Shown here piece by piece: positions 17,739 through 26,487 of a stretch of 64,000 nt of DNA. Source of the DNA: Nitrospira sp. (GTDB taxonomy: Bacteria; Nitrospirota; Nitrospiria; Nitrospirales; Nitrospiraceae). Under the pieces are notes generated by a model. It saw only the letters and a list, made by a program, of their open reading frames with translations, was not told the origin of the DNA and searched no databases. The translations under genes and the position numbers were made by a program. Position 1 is the stretch's first letter. Each line of letters opens with the position of its first letter. The DNA lies in contig SPAW01000026.1 of assembly GCA_005239465.1 (NCBI GenBank), positions 87,306 to 151,305 on the forward strand. Direction: 5' to 3'.

Positions 17739-18046
17739 CCGTCTCTTTCCTTGGTGAATAGTTTACTGAGCAAGTCCAGTGCCATAGAGGACTTGAAATG
17801 TGAGACATAAGACGGAAAAGGTATTCTTGAGGCGGCGCCTCTTGTTACGTTTCACCATTCACCTTATCACGTTTCTGGTCCTCTGGTGCCTTCTGCTACA
17901 GCGGGCGAATGGCCACTGTAGCAACTCTCCACGAGTCCCATGCATTGCTCGGTGAATCATGTTGCTAAGTGGTGGAATTCAAGCTCAGCGCGCAGAGGCG
18001 TGGACGGGCACCGCCCTTGCTCAACTCACGGTCAGGAGGGCTGCGC
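17739..18046. other. divergent intergenic region
   Basis: About 300 bases between the minus-strand block ending with mgtE and the plus-strand block beginning with Usp, so promoters for both should lie here. A short palindrome GAGGCGGCGCCTC is visible at about 17831-17843. No RNA gene or further ORF is convincing. Confidence 0.5.
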
Positions 18047-18550
18047 ATGGGGCAAGACACTGGTCTCTTTAAGACGATCCTGGTTCCAGTCGATTTCTCT
18101 CCCTGTTCGGACGAGGCGTTCCGGGTCGCATGTCAGGTGGCGCGTCTGTGTGGAGCGAGTATGCGGATGTTGCACGTGATCGACACCAGTGCCCTCGCCG
18201 CGTTCAATCGTTTGGGCTTGTTGGCCGTTCCGTCCGATGCCGCCGCTCAACGGCGGCGGCTGCGCCATCACGCCAGATTGAACGTGCGGCGATTGCTGGA
18301 CTCCGAGGAGGCAAAGGACGTGGTGCTCACGCGCATGATTATGGAGGGCGCGCCGTTCGCCGAGATCGCCAAAACCGCACGCACGGAAAAAGTCGATCTG
18401 GTTGTGATGGGAAGCTACGGTGGACGTTCCGGCAGCGTGGATAAGATTTTCTTCGGAAGCACGGCGGAAAAGGTCGTTCGTACTGCAGGCTGTCCCGTGT
18501 TGACCGTTCCGCTTCCAGCTTCCGCGGTTCAACGGAAATCGACGCACTAA
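18047..18550 (+). CDS. universal stress protein
   Basis: About 167 residues from ATG 18047, chosen for its AGGAGGG Shine-Dalgarno; the longer frame from 17969 would add a basic stretch without similarity. A single UspA domain: KTILVPVDFSPCSDEAF at the N-terminus and GSYGGRSGSVDKIFFGSTAEK at the nucleotide-binding end. It is the first gene of the long plus-strand run that leads into formate dehydrogenase, with a cupredoxin gene 12 bases downstream. Confidence 0.88.
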   Translation: MGQDTGLFKTILVPVDFSPCSDEAFRVACQVARLCGASMRMLHVIDTSALAAFNRLGLLAVPSDAAAQRRRLRHHARLNVRRLLDSEEAKDVVLTRMIMEGAPFAEIAKTARTEKVDLVVMGSYGGRSGSVDKIFFGSTAEKVVRTAGCPVLTVPLPASAVQRKSTH

Positions 18551-18562
18551 CAGGAGGGTGAT

Positions 18563-18991
18563 ATGGCCATGCAGAGTGATCGACCGTGGGTCTGGTGCCT
18601 GATGTTCGGATTGACGTTGGCCGTGGGATGGAACCAGGGAGGATTTATCTTTTCGCAATCTGAACAGGTGGTTGAAGTGACGATCAAGGATTATAGGTTT
18701 GTGACGAAGCAGGGGACATTGCGTCTCGGGTTTCCCACGGTGATCAAAGTCCGGAATGAGGATGCCGAGCGGCACGATTTTGGTTCGACCATGTTTGAGG
18801 GGCTTCCGACACAGGTTGAAAAGGATGGGGTGATTGTCTATGGCCGCGGGGTGGGTGGCGTGTTTCTCGATCCAAAACGGGACGCAGCCCTTCGGTTCAA
18901 CATGTCTCGACCCGGGCGGCATGAGTTTCGATGCTCGATCCATCCTACTATGAGCGGGGAGTTGCTCTTGCTGAGTACGGAGGCTGTGTGA
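18563..18991 (+). CDS. secreted or anchored cupredoxin-like protein
   Basis: 142 residues with an N-terminal hydrophobic segment (about 10-30). The domain shows His in DAERHDFGS and the C-terminal type 1 copper triplet FRCSIHPTMSGEL (Cys, His, Met). It resembles the 8.8-10.3 kb cluster in layout. Its stop overlaps the GTG start of the next Usp gene (GTGA at 18988), so it is coupled to it. Probable periplasmic electron carrier or copper protein. Confidence 0.78.
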   Translation: MAMQSDRPWVWCLMFGLTLAVGWNQGGFIFSQSEQVVEVTIKDYRFVTKQGTLRLGFPTVIKVRNEDAERHDFGSTMFEGLPTQVEKDGVIVYGRGVGGVFLDPKRDAALRFNMSRPGRHEFRCSIHPTMSGELLLLSTEAV

Positions 18992-20019
18992 GCGAGGCGA
19001 GCGGGAGACCAAGAATTCTCCTCGCAACGGATTTGTCGCGATGGGCAGAGGGCGCGGAGATGTATGCCTGTTCCCTGGCCTCGTCCTGGGGTGCGACGCT
19101 CACGGTGATCAGCGTGTTGGAATTTCCTCCCGGCATGAATCCAGACTATCCCGTGAATCGCCTGTACCTCGGCGAGTTGATGAAGCAGGCGACAAGGCAA
19201 TTAATTGACTTGAAGGCACGGGCGGCCAGTCGGGGGCTCTCGGTGCATACGCGCATAGCGACCGGGATTCCAAGCGAGGAAGTGCTGGCCGCAGCCGAGG
19301 CCGAAGATATGGACTTGATTGTGGTCGGCACCAAGGGGAAGACCGGCCTGGAGCATGTACTGTTAGGGAGCACGGCTGAACGAATCATTCGGATGGCGCC
19401 CTGTCCCGTTCTGGCAGTGCCGACGGGGATACAGAGGGCCGAGGGAGACCGCGGAGCCCCGAACCATCCTGCCGCGCTCGATCGGATTCTTGTGCCGATT
19501 GATTTCTCGGACTGCTCGCTCGACGCGTTGGAATATGCGGTCTTAGTCGCGCAGCGAGCGAAGGCTTCCATCAAACTTCTGCATGTGTTGGAGCCGGTCT
19601 CGTATGGATTGGATTTCTCGCTCCTCCACGTGACGAAGCGGGAACACATGCGAACGGTGATCACCGAACGTCTCTCCGCCCTTGTGTCGGCGCTGACCTT
19701 CGCGCAGGTGACGTCTGAATTCCTCATTCGTGGGGGGCTCCCAGCCGATTCGATTCTTGAGGCGGTCCAAGCACAGCCGTCCGATATGATCATCATGGGG
19801 ACACATGGCCGCCGGGGCCTGTCTCATACCTTGTGGGGTAGCGTGGCGGAATCGGTGTTGCGAAAGGCCCGCTGCCCTGTCCTTACGGTCCGGAGCCCAA
19901 AATTTCATGCAAACCATCGGCGTGTGGAAGTCCGCCAATCGCGCATCTGCGCGGTCCGCCGTAGATCCGATCGAGCTTCCGGATGGAATGTGGCGCCGCA
20001 TTGCCACGAAGGCGTATGA
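18988..20019 (+). CDS. tandem universal stress protein
   Basis: About 343 residues from GTG 18988, chosen because it overlaps the previous stop and has CGGAGG upstream. Two UspA domains: RILLATDLSRWAEGAEMYA with GTKGKTGLEHVLLGSTAER, then RILVPIDFSDCSLDALEYA with GTHGRRGLSHTLWGSVAES. The last ~40 residues (after VLTVRSP) look non-conserved and overlap the start of the DUF2934 gene in another frame, so the original stop may have been lost or the tail is unstructured. Confidence 0.85.
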   Translation: MSEASGRPRILLATDLSRWAEGAEMYACSLASSWGATLTVISVLEFPPGMNPDYPVNRLYLGELMKQATRQLIDLKARAASRGLSVHTRIATGIPSEEVLAAAEAEDMDLIVVGTKGKTGLEHVLLGSTAERIIRMAPCPVLAVPTGIQRAEGDRGAPNHPAALDRILVPIDFSDCSLDALEYAVLVAQRAKASIKLLHVLEPVSYGLDFSLLHVTKREHMRTVITERLSALVSALTFAQVTSEFLIRGGLPADSILEAVQAQPSDMIIMGTHGRRGLSHTLWGSVAESVLRKARCPVLTVRSPKFHANHRRVEVRQSRICAVRRRSDRASGWNVAPHCHEGV

Positions 20020-20119
20020 GTTGTGGGATACACGAGGTCGGCAAGAGGGGTATGCGTTGCAAGACTGGCTCGATGCCGAAGAGATCGTGATGGACGAAAT
20101 TCATGAAGCTCGCGAATGA
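19907..20119 (+). CDS. DUF2934 family small protein
   Basis: 70 residues from ATG 19907. The C-terminal half is a clear DUF2934 motif: IATKAYELWDTRGRQEGYAL then QDWLDAEE. The family is common in Nitrospira-like, proteobacterial and acidobacterial genomes and has no known function. It overlaps the Usp gene by 113 bases in another frame and the next gene by 17 bases. The exact start is uncertain. Confidence 0.7.
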   Translation: MQTIGVWKSANRASARSAVDPIELPDGMWRRIATKAYELWDTRGRQEGYALQDWLDAEEIVMDEIHEARE

Positions 20120-21476
20120 AGAGGCCGCAGGATTCTGGGTTTCCCGTCCTCCAGCCCTTGATGCGGTCATTGCCCGCCTTGAACAGCTCTCGTTGAAGCC
20201 GGAATTCGCGCTACAGCGGGAACTGGCGCTGGCGCGGGCCCTTAAGCCGTACCTCGAAGGAGTGGCGGGAAGAATGATCGTTCCGCTCGCGCAAGAGATC
20301 GAACTGGCCAACCTCTCTCTCTTCTGCGATTTCTATCCGGAAGATGGACAATTGACGCTCATCGAACAGCTGCGGGACGTCATCACCGAACACATTCCGA
20401 ACGAAGAGCGGGTCTGGCTCGATCCGCTGAAACTTTCCTATCTCGATCTGCTCGAACCGACCTTCCCGCTGATGCCAGGCGAAACGCTCACGCTGCGATC
20501 AATTGGCGATGGAACCACGTTTGTGGTGCCCGGCGGAGAATTCGTCAAGGATTTTACGGCGGGTCAGGTGTTGCTCACCCGTATCATTCGCGCTCCGGAC
20601 GCCTACGAATCCGGCAAGGCGGTGTGGGCCGGGTGCGGGATTGTCTTGTCGCCGGCCGATGCCAAAGCGCTTCTCGAGATGACCGCGGAATGGCGCCGAG
20701 AGATGGAGATGAGTTCCGGGTCCTTTGCGCTGGGGGAGTGGAAGGAGTTTGCCAAACGTTTCGGTCATATGGTGCTCTGGGCGTTCGCGCAGCTGCGCAT
20801 GGCCGCGTTGGTCGATGCCGTGATCCACATTCAGTATCGAACCGGTGACAACCGACCGTATCTGTATGCCGTGGCCCTCTACGACCATCATGAGTATCGA
20901 TTCTTGGCCGATGGTCTCTCCGAGATGAAGGAACTCACGCCGGATCCGGCAGCGGATGTGCAGCAAACCTCGACGAAGCTCGTGCGAAGCTGGATTCAGC
21001 AGGAGGCAAACGGGTCGAGCAAGCTGACCGTGGTGCGCGTCACGCTGACTTCCGCGCAGCTTACGGTGGAATGTGACTCGCCGGAGCGACTGGATGCCAT
21101 GAAGCATCGCCTGGCAGCGGCCTTCGGCTTTTCGCTGCATTTCCGTGGAGAGACGCTGACTCCGCCGGCTCGTCGTGTGTCGCTGGACCAACTGACGTCT
21201 GATCAGCCGCTGACCGTCGTCGTGACGGCGGAAGAAGATCTGGCGCTGCTCAAGACCTTTCTCGAAAAAGCATACCTCGAATGGTCGGATCAGGCCCATC
21301 TGGCGCTGGGCGGACAGACGCCGCGGCATGCGGCGGTCTCCTCTGCGACGCGTGGAATGGTCGATGCGCTGATCGACGAGATGGAACGACACGATCCAGG
21401 TCTTCGACGAACGGGCAAGAAGGCGTTCGACTATAATACACTCCGCGCCCATGTTGGGTTGGAGGAGAAGACGTAG
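20103..21476 (+). CDS. protein of unknown function upstream of formate dehydrogenase
   Basis: 457 residues, soluble, no signal peptide. I do not recognise the family. The last 90 residues read DQAHLALGGQTPRHAAVSS followed by a helix-rich VDALIDEMERHD, a layout also seen in proteins with SEC-C or Xre/MbcA-type C-terminal modules, but this is only a resemblance. It overlaps DUF2934 upstream by 17 bases, and its stop shares a base with the GTG of the NuoE-like gene (TAGTG). That tight coupling suggests a role tied to the formate dehydrogenase. Confidence 0.7.
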   Translation: MKLANEEAAGFWVSRPPALDAVIARLEQLSLKPEFALQRELALARALKPYLEGVAGRMIVPLAQEIELANLSLFCDFYPEDGQLTLIEQLRDVITEHIPNEERVWLDPLKLSYLDLLEPTFPLMPGETLTLRSIGDGTTFVVPGGEFVKDFTAGQVLLTRIIRAPDAYESGKAVWAGCGIVLSPADAKALLEMTAEWRREMEMSSGSFALGEWKEFAKRFGHMVLWAFAQLRMAALVDAVIHIQYRTGDNRPYLYAVALYDHHEYRFLADGLSEMKELTPDPAADVQQTSTKLVRSWIQQEANGSSKLTVVRVTLTSAQLTVECDSPERLDAMKHRLAAAFGFSLHFRGETLTPPARRVSLDQLTSDQPLTVVVTAEEDLALLKTFLEKAYLEWSDQAHLALGGQTPRHAAVSSATRGMVDALIDEMERHDPGLRRTGKKAFDYNTLRAHVGLEEKT

Positions 21477-21946
21477 TGGAGCCGTCAGTCGCGCACAGGG
21501 TCGAACAGGTTCTTGAGCGGGTGTCTGCTCAAGCGGGAACTCGCGTCAGCATTCTCGACCTGCTTGAGAAAGTGGAAGCAGCCATCGGCTATGTACCTCT
21601 CGAAAGTATTCCCCGTCTTGCACAGTCACTCGGCGTGAGCGAAGCTCAGGTCGCCGGCGTTCTCTCCTACTATCCCGACCTTCACACGCAGCCCACAGGA
21701 CGACATGTTGTTCGTGTGTGTCTAGGCGAAGCCTGTCTCGCCAATCACGGGAACCGAGTGTTGCAGGCAATGTGCAAGCACTTGCAGGCCGATGTTGGAG
21801 AGACGACATCCGATGGACGGTGTACCGTCGAAACAGTCTATTGCGTCGGCAACTGCGGGGTCTCGCCCTCGGTCGTAATCGACGAGGATCTCTATGGACG
21901 GGTGACGCCCGACCGGCTCCCTGCGTTATTGGAGCGCTATAAATAG
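21476..21946 (+). CDS. fdsG: NuoE-like [2Fe-2S] subunit of formate dehydrogenase
   Basis: 156 residues from GTG 21476. Helical N-terminus (IGYVPLESIPRLAQSLGVS) then a thioredoxin-like ferredoxin with four Cys: CLGEAC and CVGNCG, the NuoE/FdsG [2Fe-2S] pattern. It would accept or pass electrons beside the FMN subunit encoded next. Start overlaps the upstream unknown gene. A ~110-base gap with a hairpin repeat separates it from fdsB. Confidence 0.88.
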   Translation: MEPSVAHRVEQVLERVSAQAGTRVSILDLLEKVEAAIGYVPLESIPRLAQSLGVSEAQVAGVLSYYPDLHTQPTGRHVVRVCLGEACLANHGNRVLQAMCKHLQADVGETTSDGRCTVETVYCVGNCGVSPSVVIDEDLYGRVTPDRLPALLERYK

Positions 21947-21957
21947 GAAAGGAGTTG

Positions 21958-22052
21958 GCAGGTTACAAGTGACAGGCTGACATACGGAAGAACGATGCCG
22001 GCATCAGCCGGCGTGTTCCTTGTCAGCTCGTAATCTTGTCAGCTTGGCGGCG
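21958..22052. repeat. operon-spacer hairpin, GACAGGCTGACA word set
   Basis: The left arm (GGCAGGTTACAAGTGACAGG then CTGACA) is complementary in wording to the right arm (TTGTCAGCTCGTAATCTTG then TCAGCTTGG). An inner GC-rich hairpin (GCCGGCATCAGCCGGC) lies in the loop. It fills the gap between the NuoE-like and NuoF-like genes. Confidence 0.55.
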
Positions 22053-22057
22053 GCTTT

Positions 22058-23545
22058 ATGACTCGTCTCTATCTCTCGAACGATACCTCGTCTCACGCGG
22101 CCGGTGCTCACCGGCTGGCGGAGGCGTTGAGTGCTCGACCCGAGGTGCAACTGGTCAGGACCTCGGCGCGCGGGGCCTTCTTTCTCGAACCGATTGTGGA
22201 GCGAGACGCGCTCGGGGGGCGCATGGCTTGGTTCAATGTGGCGCCGGATGCATTGCCTGCCATCATTGCGGGACAAGGCGGGACGCCGATTCAAGAGATT
22301 CCATTTTTGGCGCGGCAATCGCGCCATACGTTTGCCAACTTTGGGATCACTGAGCCGCTTGCTCTCGATGAATACCAGTTGCGCGGTGGGTTGAAGGGCT
22401 TGGAAGCGGCGGTTGGGATGACTCCCGAGGCGATCATCCAAGAACTGAACGTCTCGCGACTGCGCGGTCGCGGTGGAGCTGCGTTTCCGGTCTGGAATAA
22501 ATGGGAGGTGGCGCGGCAGACGGAATCGGCTGAGAAATTCGTCGTCGCCAACGCCGATGAAGGCGATGCGGGAACCTATTGTGATCGCATGCTCATGGAG
22601 GGCGATCCGTTCCGCCTGATCGAAGGAATGTTGATTTGCGCCCGCGCGATTGGAGCGACCAGCGGATACATCTACTGCCGGCAAGAATATCCGGCTGCTG
22701 CTCGGGCGTTGGAGTATGCCATTCACAAGGCGAAGGAGGCGGAACTGCTCGAGGTCGATGGGGAGGATTTTGAGCTCACGATTGTCAGAGGCGCCGGCTC
22801 GTATGTCTGCGGAGAAGAAACGGCGTTGCTGGAATCGATCGAGGGCCGGCGAGGGGTCGTCCGGTCCAAGCCGCCGTACCCCGCTGTAGCCGGCCTGTAT
22901 GCAAAACCGACAATCGTCAGCAATGTCCTCACGTTCGCCACGATTCCTGAGATTCTGGCCCGCGGCGGAGCCTGGCATGCGTCGATGGGAACCGAACGGT
23001 CGAGAGGGACGGTGGTGTTGCAAATCGGAGGGCGAGTGAAACAGTCGGGATTGGTGGAAATCCCGTTCGGCCTCACGTTGCGGGAGGCGCTCGACCGATT
23101 CGGCGGTGGCATAGCCTCGGGGGCGCGCTTCAAAGCCGTGCAAGTCGGAGGTCCGCTGGGCAGTCTCTTCCCAGAATCGAAACTGGATATTCCGATCTGC
23201 TACGACGCGTTTGCCGAAGCCGGTGCGATTCTTGGTCACGGGGGGATCGTTGTGTACGACCAGGAAACGGATATGATCGACCTGGCTCGCCATTTCATGG
23301 CCTTCACCGCGGACGAATCTTGCGGCAAGTGCACACCCTGTCGAATCGGATCGGTGCGTGGGCGTGAAATTCTTGAGCGCATCCAAGCGGGAGAGGGGTC
23401 AGCCGAGGCCCTGGATCTTTTGAAGGATCTTGGGGAGACCATGAAAGCGACGAGCCTTTGTGCATTAGGGGGGCGTGCCCCGTATCCGGTGTTGACGGCG
23501 ATCGAGCATTTCCGTGAAGAATTTCAACGACGATTTACTCATTGA
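22058..23545 (+). CDS. fdsB: NuoF-like FMN/Fe-S subunit of formate dehydrogenase
   Basis: 495 residues. An N-terminal thioredoxin-like extension (about 1-110) precedes the NuoF core: LRGRGGAAFPVWNKW (FMN/NADH region), ANADEGDAGTYCDR, YICRQEYP-like segment and AGSYVCGEETALLESIEG. The C-terminal [4Fe-4S] motif is ESCGKCTPCRIGS with a later Cys in TSLCALGG. It passes electrons between the Fe-S chain and NAD+. Stop TGA 23543 lies inside the hairpin repeat that precedes fdsA. Confidence 0.93.
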   Translation: MTRLYLSNDTSSHAAGAHRLAEALSARPEVQLVRTSARGAFFLEPIVERDALGGRMAWFNVAPDALPAIIAGQGGTPIQEIPFLARQSRHTFANFGITEPLALDEYQLRGGLKGLEAAVGMTPEAIIQELNVSRLRGRGGAAFPVWNKWEVARQTESAEKFVVANADEGDAGTYCDRMLMEGDPFRLIEGMLICARAIGATSGYIYCRQEYPAAARALEYAIHKAKEAELLEVDGEDFELTIVRGAGSYVCGEETALLESIEGRRGVVRSKPPYPAVAGLYAKPTIVSNVLTFATIPEILARGGAWHASMGTERSRGTVVLQIGGRVKQSGLVEIPFGLTLREALDRFGGGIASGARFKAVQVGGPLGSLFPESKLDIPICYDAFAEAGAILGHGGIVVYDQETDMIDLARHFMAFTADESCGKCTPCRIGSVRGREILERIQAGEGSAEALDLLKDLGETMKATSLCALGGRAPYPVLTAIEHFREEFQRRFTH

Positions 23546-23612
23546 CGATTGTTTCAATTAATCATTGTTCGGTCGAGACTTTCCCTCAGTCGTCAATGAT
23601 GAATTCAAGCAA
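23540..23612. repeat. operon-spacer hairpin, TCATTGACGA word set
   Basis: TCATTGACGA (from 23540) is perfectly mirrored by TCGTCAATGA, with further matching words ATTAATCATTG and AATTCAAGCAATGG around them. The element spans the fdsB stop and the ambiguous fdsA start region, so fdsA start candidates at 23542 (TTG) and 23596 (ATG) lie in the repeat. Confidence 0.55.
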
Positions 23613-23619
23613 TGGCGAA

Positions 23620-26394
23620 ATGGCTCAATTGATACACCTCACCATCAATGGTCGGCCTATTACTGCCGAAGCGGGCGATACCATCTATATGGCCGCGCGG
23701 AAGGCCGGGATTGCGATTCCTAGTTTGTGCGTTTCGCACCATCTTGCTCCGTTTGGTTCCTGCCGACTCTGCATCTGCGAAATCGAAGGTCAGCCCGGCA
23801 CACCGGCTTCCTGTACGACGCCGGTCAGACCCGATATGGTGGTGCGAACGGAGAGTCAACAAGTCATCCGACACCGGCACAATCTTGTCGAACTGTATCT
23901 GTCTGAACAGCCTGAGGGTGGCCAGACATCTGGGCCACTGCGCGAACTCGCGCGTTCATTGGAAGTCAACAAGGTCCGGTATCCCGATGGGGCGCACATA
24001 ACACGCGCGGCTGTGCGAGACGACTCGAACCCTTTCTTCACCTTTGACAATGCTGTCTGCATCTCCTGCGCGCGCTGTGTCCGGGCCTGCGACGAGATTC
24101 AGGGCACGCATGCCTTGACGATGTTCGGGCGGGGATTTGAGGCTAGGCCGGCGGCAGGGCCGTACCAGCCATCAGCCATCAGCCATCAGCCATTCGCTCG
24201 CGGATTCGCCGATTCTAACTGCGTGTCCTGTGGAGCTTGTGTGAAGGAATGTCCGACCGGCGCGCTGACGGAGAAGACGGTTCTTGAGCAAGGCGCCCCT
24301 ACTCGAATGGTACGCACGACCTGCGCCTATTGTGGCGTCGGCTGTGCGTTCAATGCAGGTGTGCGAGATGGACAAATCGTGCAAATGATGCCGGCTGACG
24401 ACGGCCCTTCCAATCTAGGCCATGCCTGCATGAAGGGACGGTTCGGCTGGACCTATATCACCGCCGAAGATCGTGTACGAACGCCGTTGCTGCGGGAGGG
24501 GAGTAAATGGAAAGAAATTTCCTGGGATGCAGCGTTAGACCGCGTCGCGCAGGAATTCTCTCGGATTAAAGCACGGCATGGTCCCGACGCGTTGGCGACG
24601 ATATCGTCCAGCCGCGGCACGAACGAAGAGAATTACCTGTTCGGCAAGTTCATGCGCTGCGTGATCGGCACCAATCATATCGACAACTGCGCCCGTGTCT
24701 GCCACAGCGCGACCGTCACCGGTATGATGGAGACGTTGGGTGCTTCTGCCGCCACCAACTCGATCGAAGATCTGGACGTTGCCAAGCTGATCATGGTGGT
24801 CGGGGCCAATCCCACGGAATCCCATCCGGTCGTCGGCGCGCGCATCAAACAGGCGCACCGGCGCGGGGTACCGTTGATCGTGATCGATCCGCGTAAGACC
24901 GAGTTGGCTCGACTGGCGGATCTGCATCTGCAACTCGAACCAGGCACCAACGTCGCGTTGTTGAACGGGATGGGCCACGTGATCGCCAAAGAAAAACTCG
25001 TCGATTCGGTCTTTACGAGCAAGAGAACGGAAGGGCTGGATGAATGGATAAAGACGGTCGCCGAGTGCAGCCCTGAGAAGACTGCGCAGATCACCGGCGT
25101 GCGCGCGCACCTCATTCGCAAAGCGGCTCGCCTCTATGCCTCAAGCGGGGCCTCGCTCTCTGTGCATGGGCTAGGAGTGACGGAACATCGCTGGGGGAGT
25201 CACGGCGTCATCGCGCTCGTGAATCTGGCCTTGGCCACCGGAAATATCGGCAAGCCGGGGACCGGCATCAATCCGCTGCGCGGCCAGAACAACGTGCAAG
25301 GCGCGTCGGACGTCGGGTGCCTGCCGACCTACTTTGCCGGGTATCAGACGTTGGACGATCCGCAACTAGCTGCATTGCATCAGCAGATCACCGGTCGGCC
25401 GTTGCCCACGAAGCGCGGCATGAAGACACCGGATATGTGGGATGCGGCGTTGGATGGACGGCTCAAAGGACTGTGGATCATCGGTTACGATGTCGCCCAG
25501 ACCGATCCGAATTTGAAGAAAGTCCACGAGGCGTTAAAGCGGGTAGAGTTTCTGGTGGTGCAAGATCTGTTTCTGAGCGAAACAACGAAGTTCGCCGATC
25601 TCGTCCTGCCTGGCGCGTGCTTTCTGGAAAAAGACGGCACGTTCACGAATCTCGAACGGCGTATCCAACGGATCAGGAAAGCGATCGACCCGCCGAACGG
25701 TATCCTCCCGGATTGGCGTGTGGTTTGCGAAGTCTCAACCCGAATGGGCTATCCCATGCCGTACCGGCATCCCTCGGAGATCATGGACGAAATCGCAAAG
25801 CTCACGCCGATGTTTGCCGGTGTATCGTACGATCGGCTGGACCAGCCTGCGGGCTTGCAGTGGCCGGTTCCGACTGCCATGCATGAAGGCACGTCGCTGA
25901 TGCACCAGGAGACATTTCCCAAGGGCAAAGCGCGCTTCGTCGCGGTGGAGTATCTGCCGCCCGGTGAAGCGGCGAGCGAAGACTATCCATTCGTCCTGAC
26001 CACTGGTCGAATCTTGCAACATTATAACTGCGGGGCCCAAACCAGGCGGACGGAGATTTTGGAGGTCGTGGATACGGACGTGCTCGAGATGCATCCTGCC
26101 GACATGAAGCGGCTGCACCTGGATGACGGTGCCATCGTGCGCCTCGTGAGCGCTCGCGGTGAGGCGCTCCTTCCCGCCGTGAGGAGCGAACGGGTCCTCC
26201 CAGGGCATCTTTTCACCAGTTTTCACTTCCCGGCTTCCACCGTCAATGAATTGCTCTCGTCGAGTGCGGATGAAAGCTCAAAATGTCCGGAGTACAAGGT
26301 ATCCGCCGTTCGAGTGGAACCGCTTGAACGCGAAGAACTCGACGCGGAGGACGAGGAAGAACTGAGGCACATGCGACGTCAATTAATCTTGTGA
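23620..26394 (+). CDS. fdsA: NAD-type formate dehydrogenase catalytic subunit (Cys-dependent)
   Basis: About 924 residues from ATG 23620 (TTG 23542 and ATG 23596 are alternatives in a repeat). N-terminal NuoG-like part: [2Fe-2S] with CRLCICEIEG, then two [4Fe-4S] motifs (CISCARCVRACDE and CVSCGACVKECPTG). The Mo-bisPGD domain starts CAYCGVGCAFNAG, with VCH in NCARVCHSATVTG placing Cys where FdhH has Sec. The end carries the molybdopterin-binding TTGRILQHYNCGAQTRR. Oxidises formate to CO2, giving electrons to NAD+ through FdsB/FdsG. A four-copy 7-bp repeat (24166-24193) is inserted between the Fe-S motifs. Confidence 0.93.
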   Translation: MAQLIHLTINGRPITAEAGDTIYMAARKAGIAIPSLCVSHHLAPFGSCRLCICEIEGQPGTPASCTTPVRPDMVVRTESQQVIRHRHNLVELYLSEQPEGGQTSGPLRELARSLEVNKVRYPDGAHITRAAVRDDSNPFFTFDNAVCISCARCVRACDEIQGTHALTMFGRGFEARPAAGPYQPSAISHQPFARGFADSNCVSCGACVKECPTGALTEKTVLEQGAPTRMVRTTCAYCGVGCAFNAGVRDGQIVQMMPADDGPSNLGHACMKGRFGWTYITAEDRVRTPLLREGSKWKEISWDAALDRVAQEFSRIKARHGPDALATISSSRGTNEENYLFGKFMRCVIGTNHIDNCARVCHSATVTGMMETLGASAATNSIEDLDVAKLIMVVGANPTESHPVVGARIKQAHRRGVPLIVIDPRKTELARLADLHLQLEPGTNVALLNGMGHVIAKEKLVDSVFTSKRTEGLDEWIKTVAECSPEKTAQITGVRAHLIRKAARLYASSGASLSVHGLGVTEHRWGSHGVIALVNLALATGNIGKPGTGINPLRGQNNVQGASDVGCLPTYFAGYQTLDDPQLAALHQQITGRPLPTKRGMKTPDMWDAALDGRLKGLWIIGYDVAQTDPNLKKVHEALKRVEFLVVQDLFLSETTKFADLVLPGACFLEKDGTFTNLERRIQRIRKAIDPPNGILPDWRVVCEVSTRMGYPMPYRHPSEIMDEIAKLTPMFAGVSYDRLDQPAGLQWPVPTAMHEGTSLMHQETFPKGKARFVAVEYLPPGEAASEDYPFVLTTGRILQHYNCGAQTRRTEILEVVDTDVLEMHPADMKRLHLDDGAIVRLVSARGEALLPAVRSERVLPGHLFTSFHFPASTVNELLSSSADESSKCPEYKVSAVRVEPLEREELDAEDEEELRHMRRQLIL
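24166..24193 (+). repeat. four tandem CAGCCAT units inside fdsA
   Basis: CAGCCAT occurs four times head to tail (28 bases) and is read as QPSAISHQP in the linker before CVSCGAC. The same CAGCCATCAGC words occur in intergenic hairpins (26399-26486), so an intergenic-type repeat seems to have expanded within a coding region without breaking the frame of the gene. Confidence 0.85.
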
Positions 26395-26398
26395 AGGA

Positions 26399-26486
26399 AG
26401 CGATCAGCCATCAGCGTTCAGCTGTCAGCTCGAATTATGCCTCCGGAGCTCAAGGCTGAGAGCTGAGTGCTGAAAGCTTAATAACC
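26399..26486. repeat. operon-spacer hairpin, CAGCCATCAGC / GCTGAGAGCTGA words
   Basis: Left arm ATCAGCCATCAGCGTTCAGC and CTGTCAGCTC, right arm GCTGAGAGCTGAGTGCTGAA then AGCTT: reverse-complement vocabularies flanking a short loop. Lies between the fdsA stop and the start of the formate/nitrite transporter gene. Confidence 0.65.
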
Positions 26487-26487
26487 A

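Noticed and set aside
17617..17808. 63-aa minus-strand ORF near the mgtE promoter
   Set aside because: Overlaps the better supported 31-residue membrane peptide and has no domain or ribosome site.
22004..23386. 460-aa minus-strand ORF opposite fdsB
   Set aside because: It is fully antisense to a well recognised NuoF-like gene and has no domain; GC-rich genes often leave long open antisense frames.
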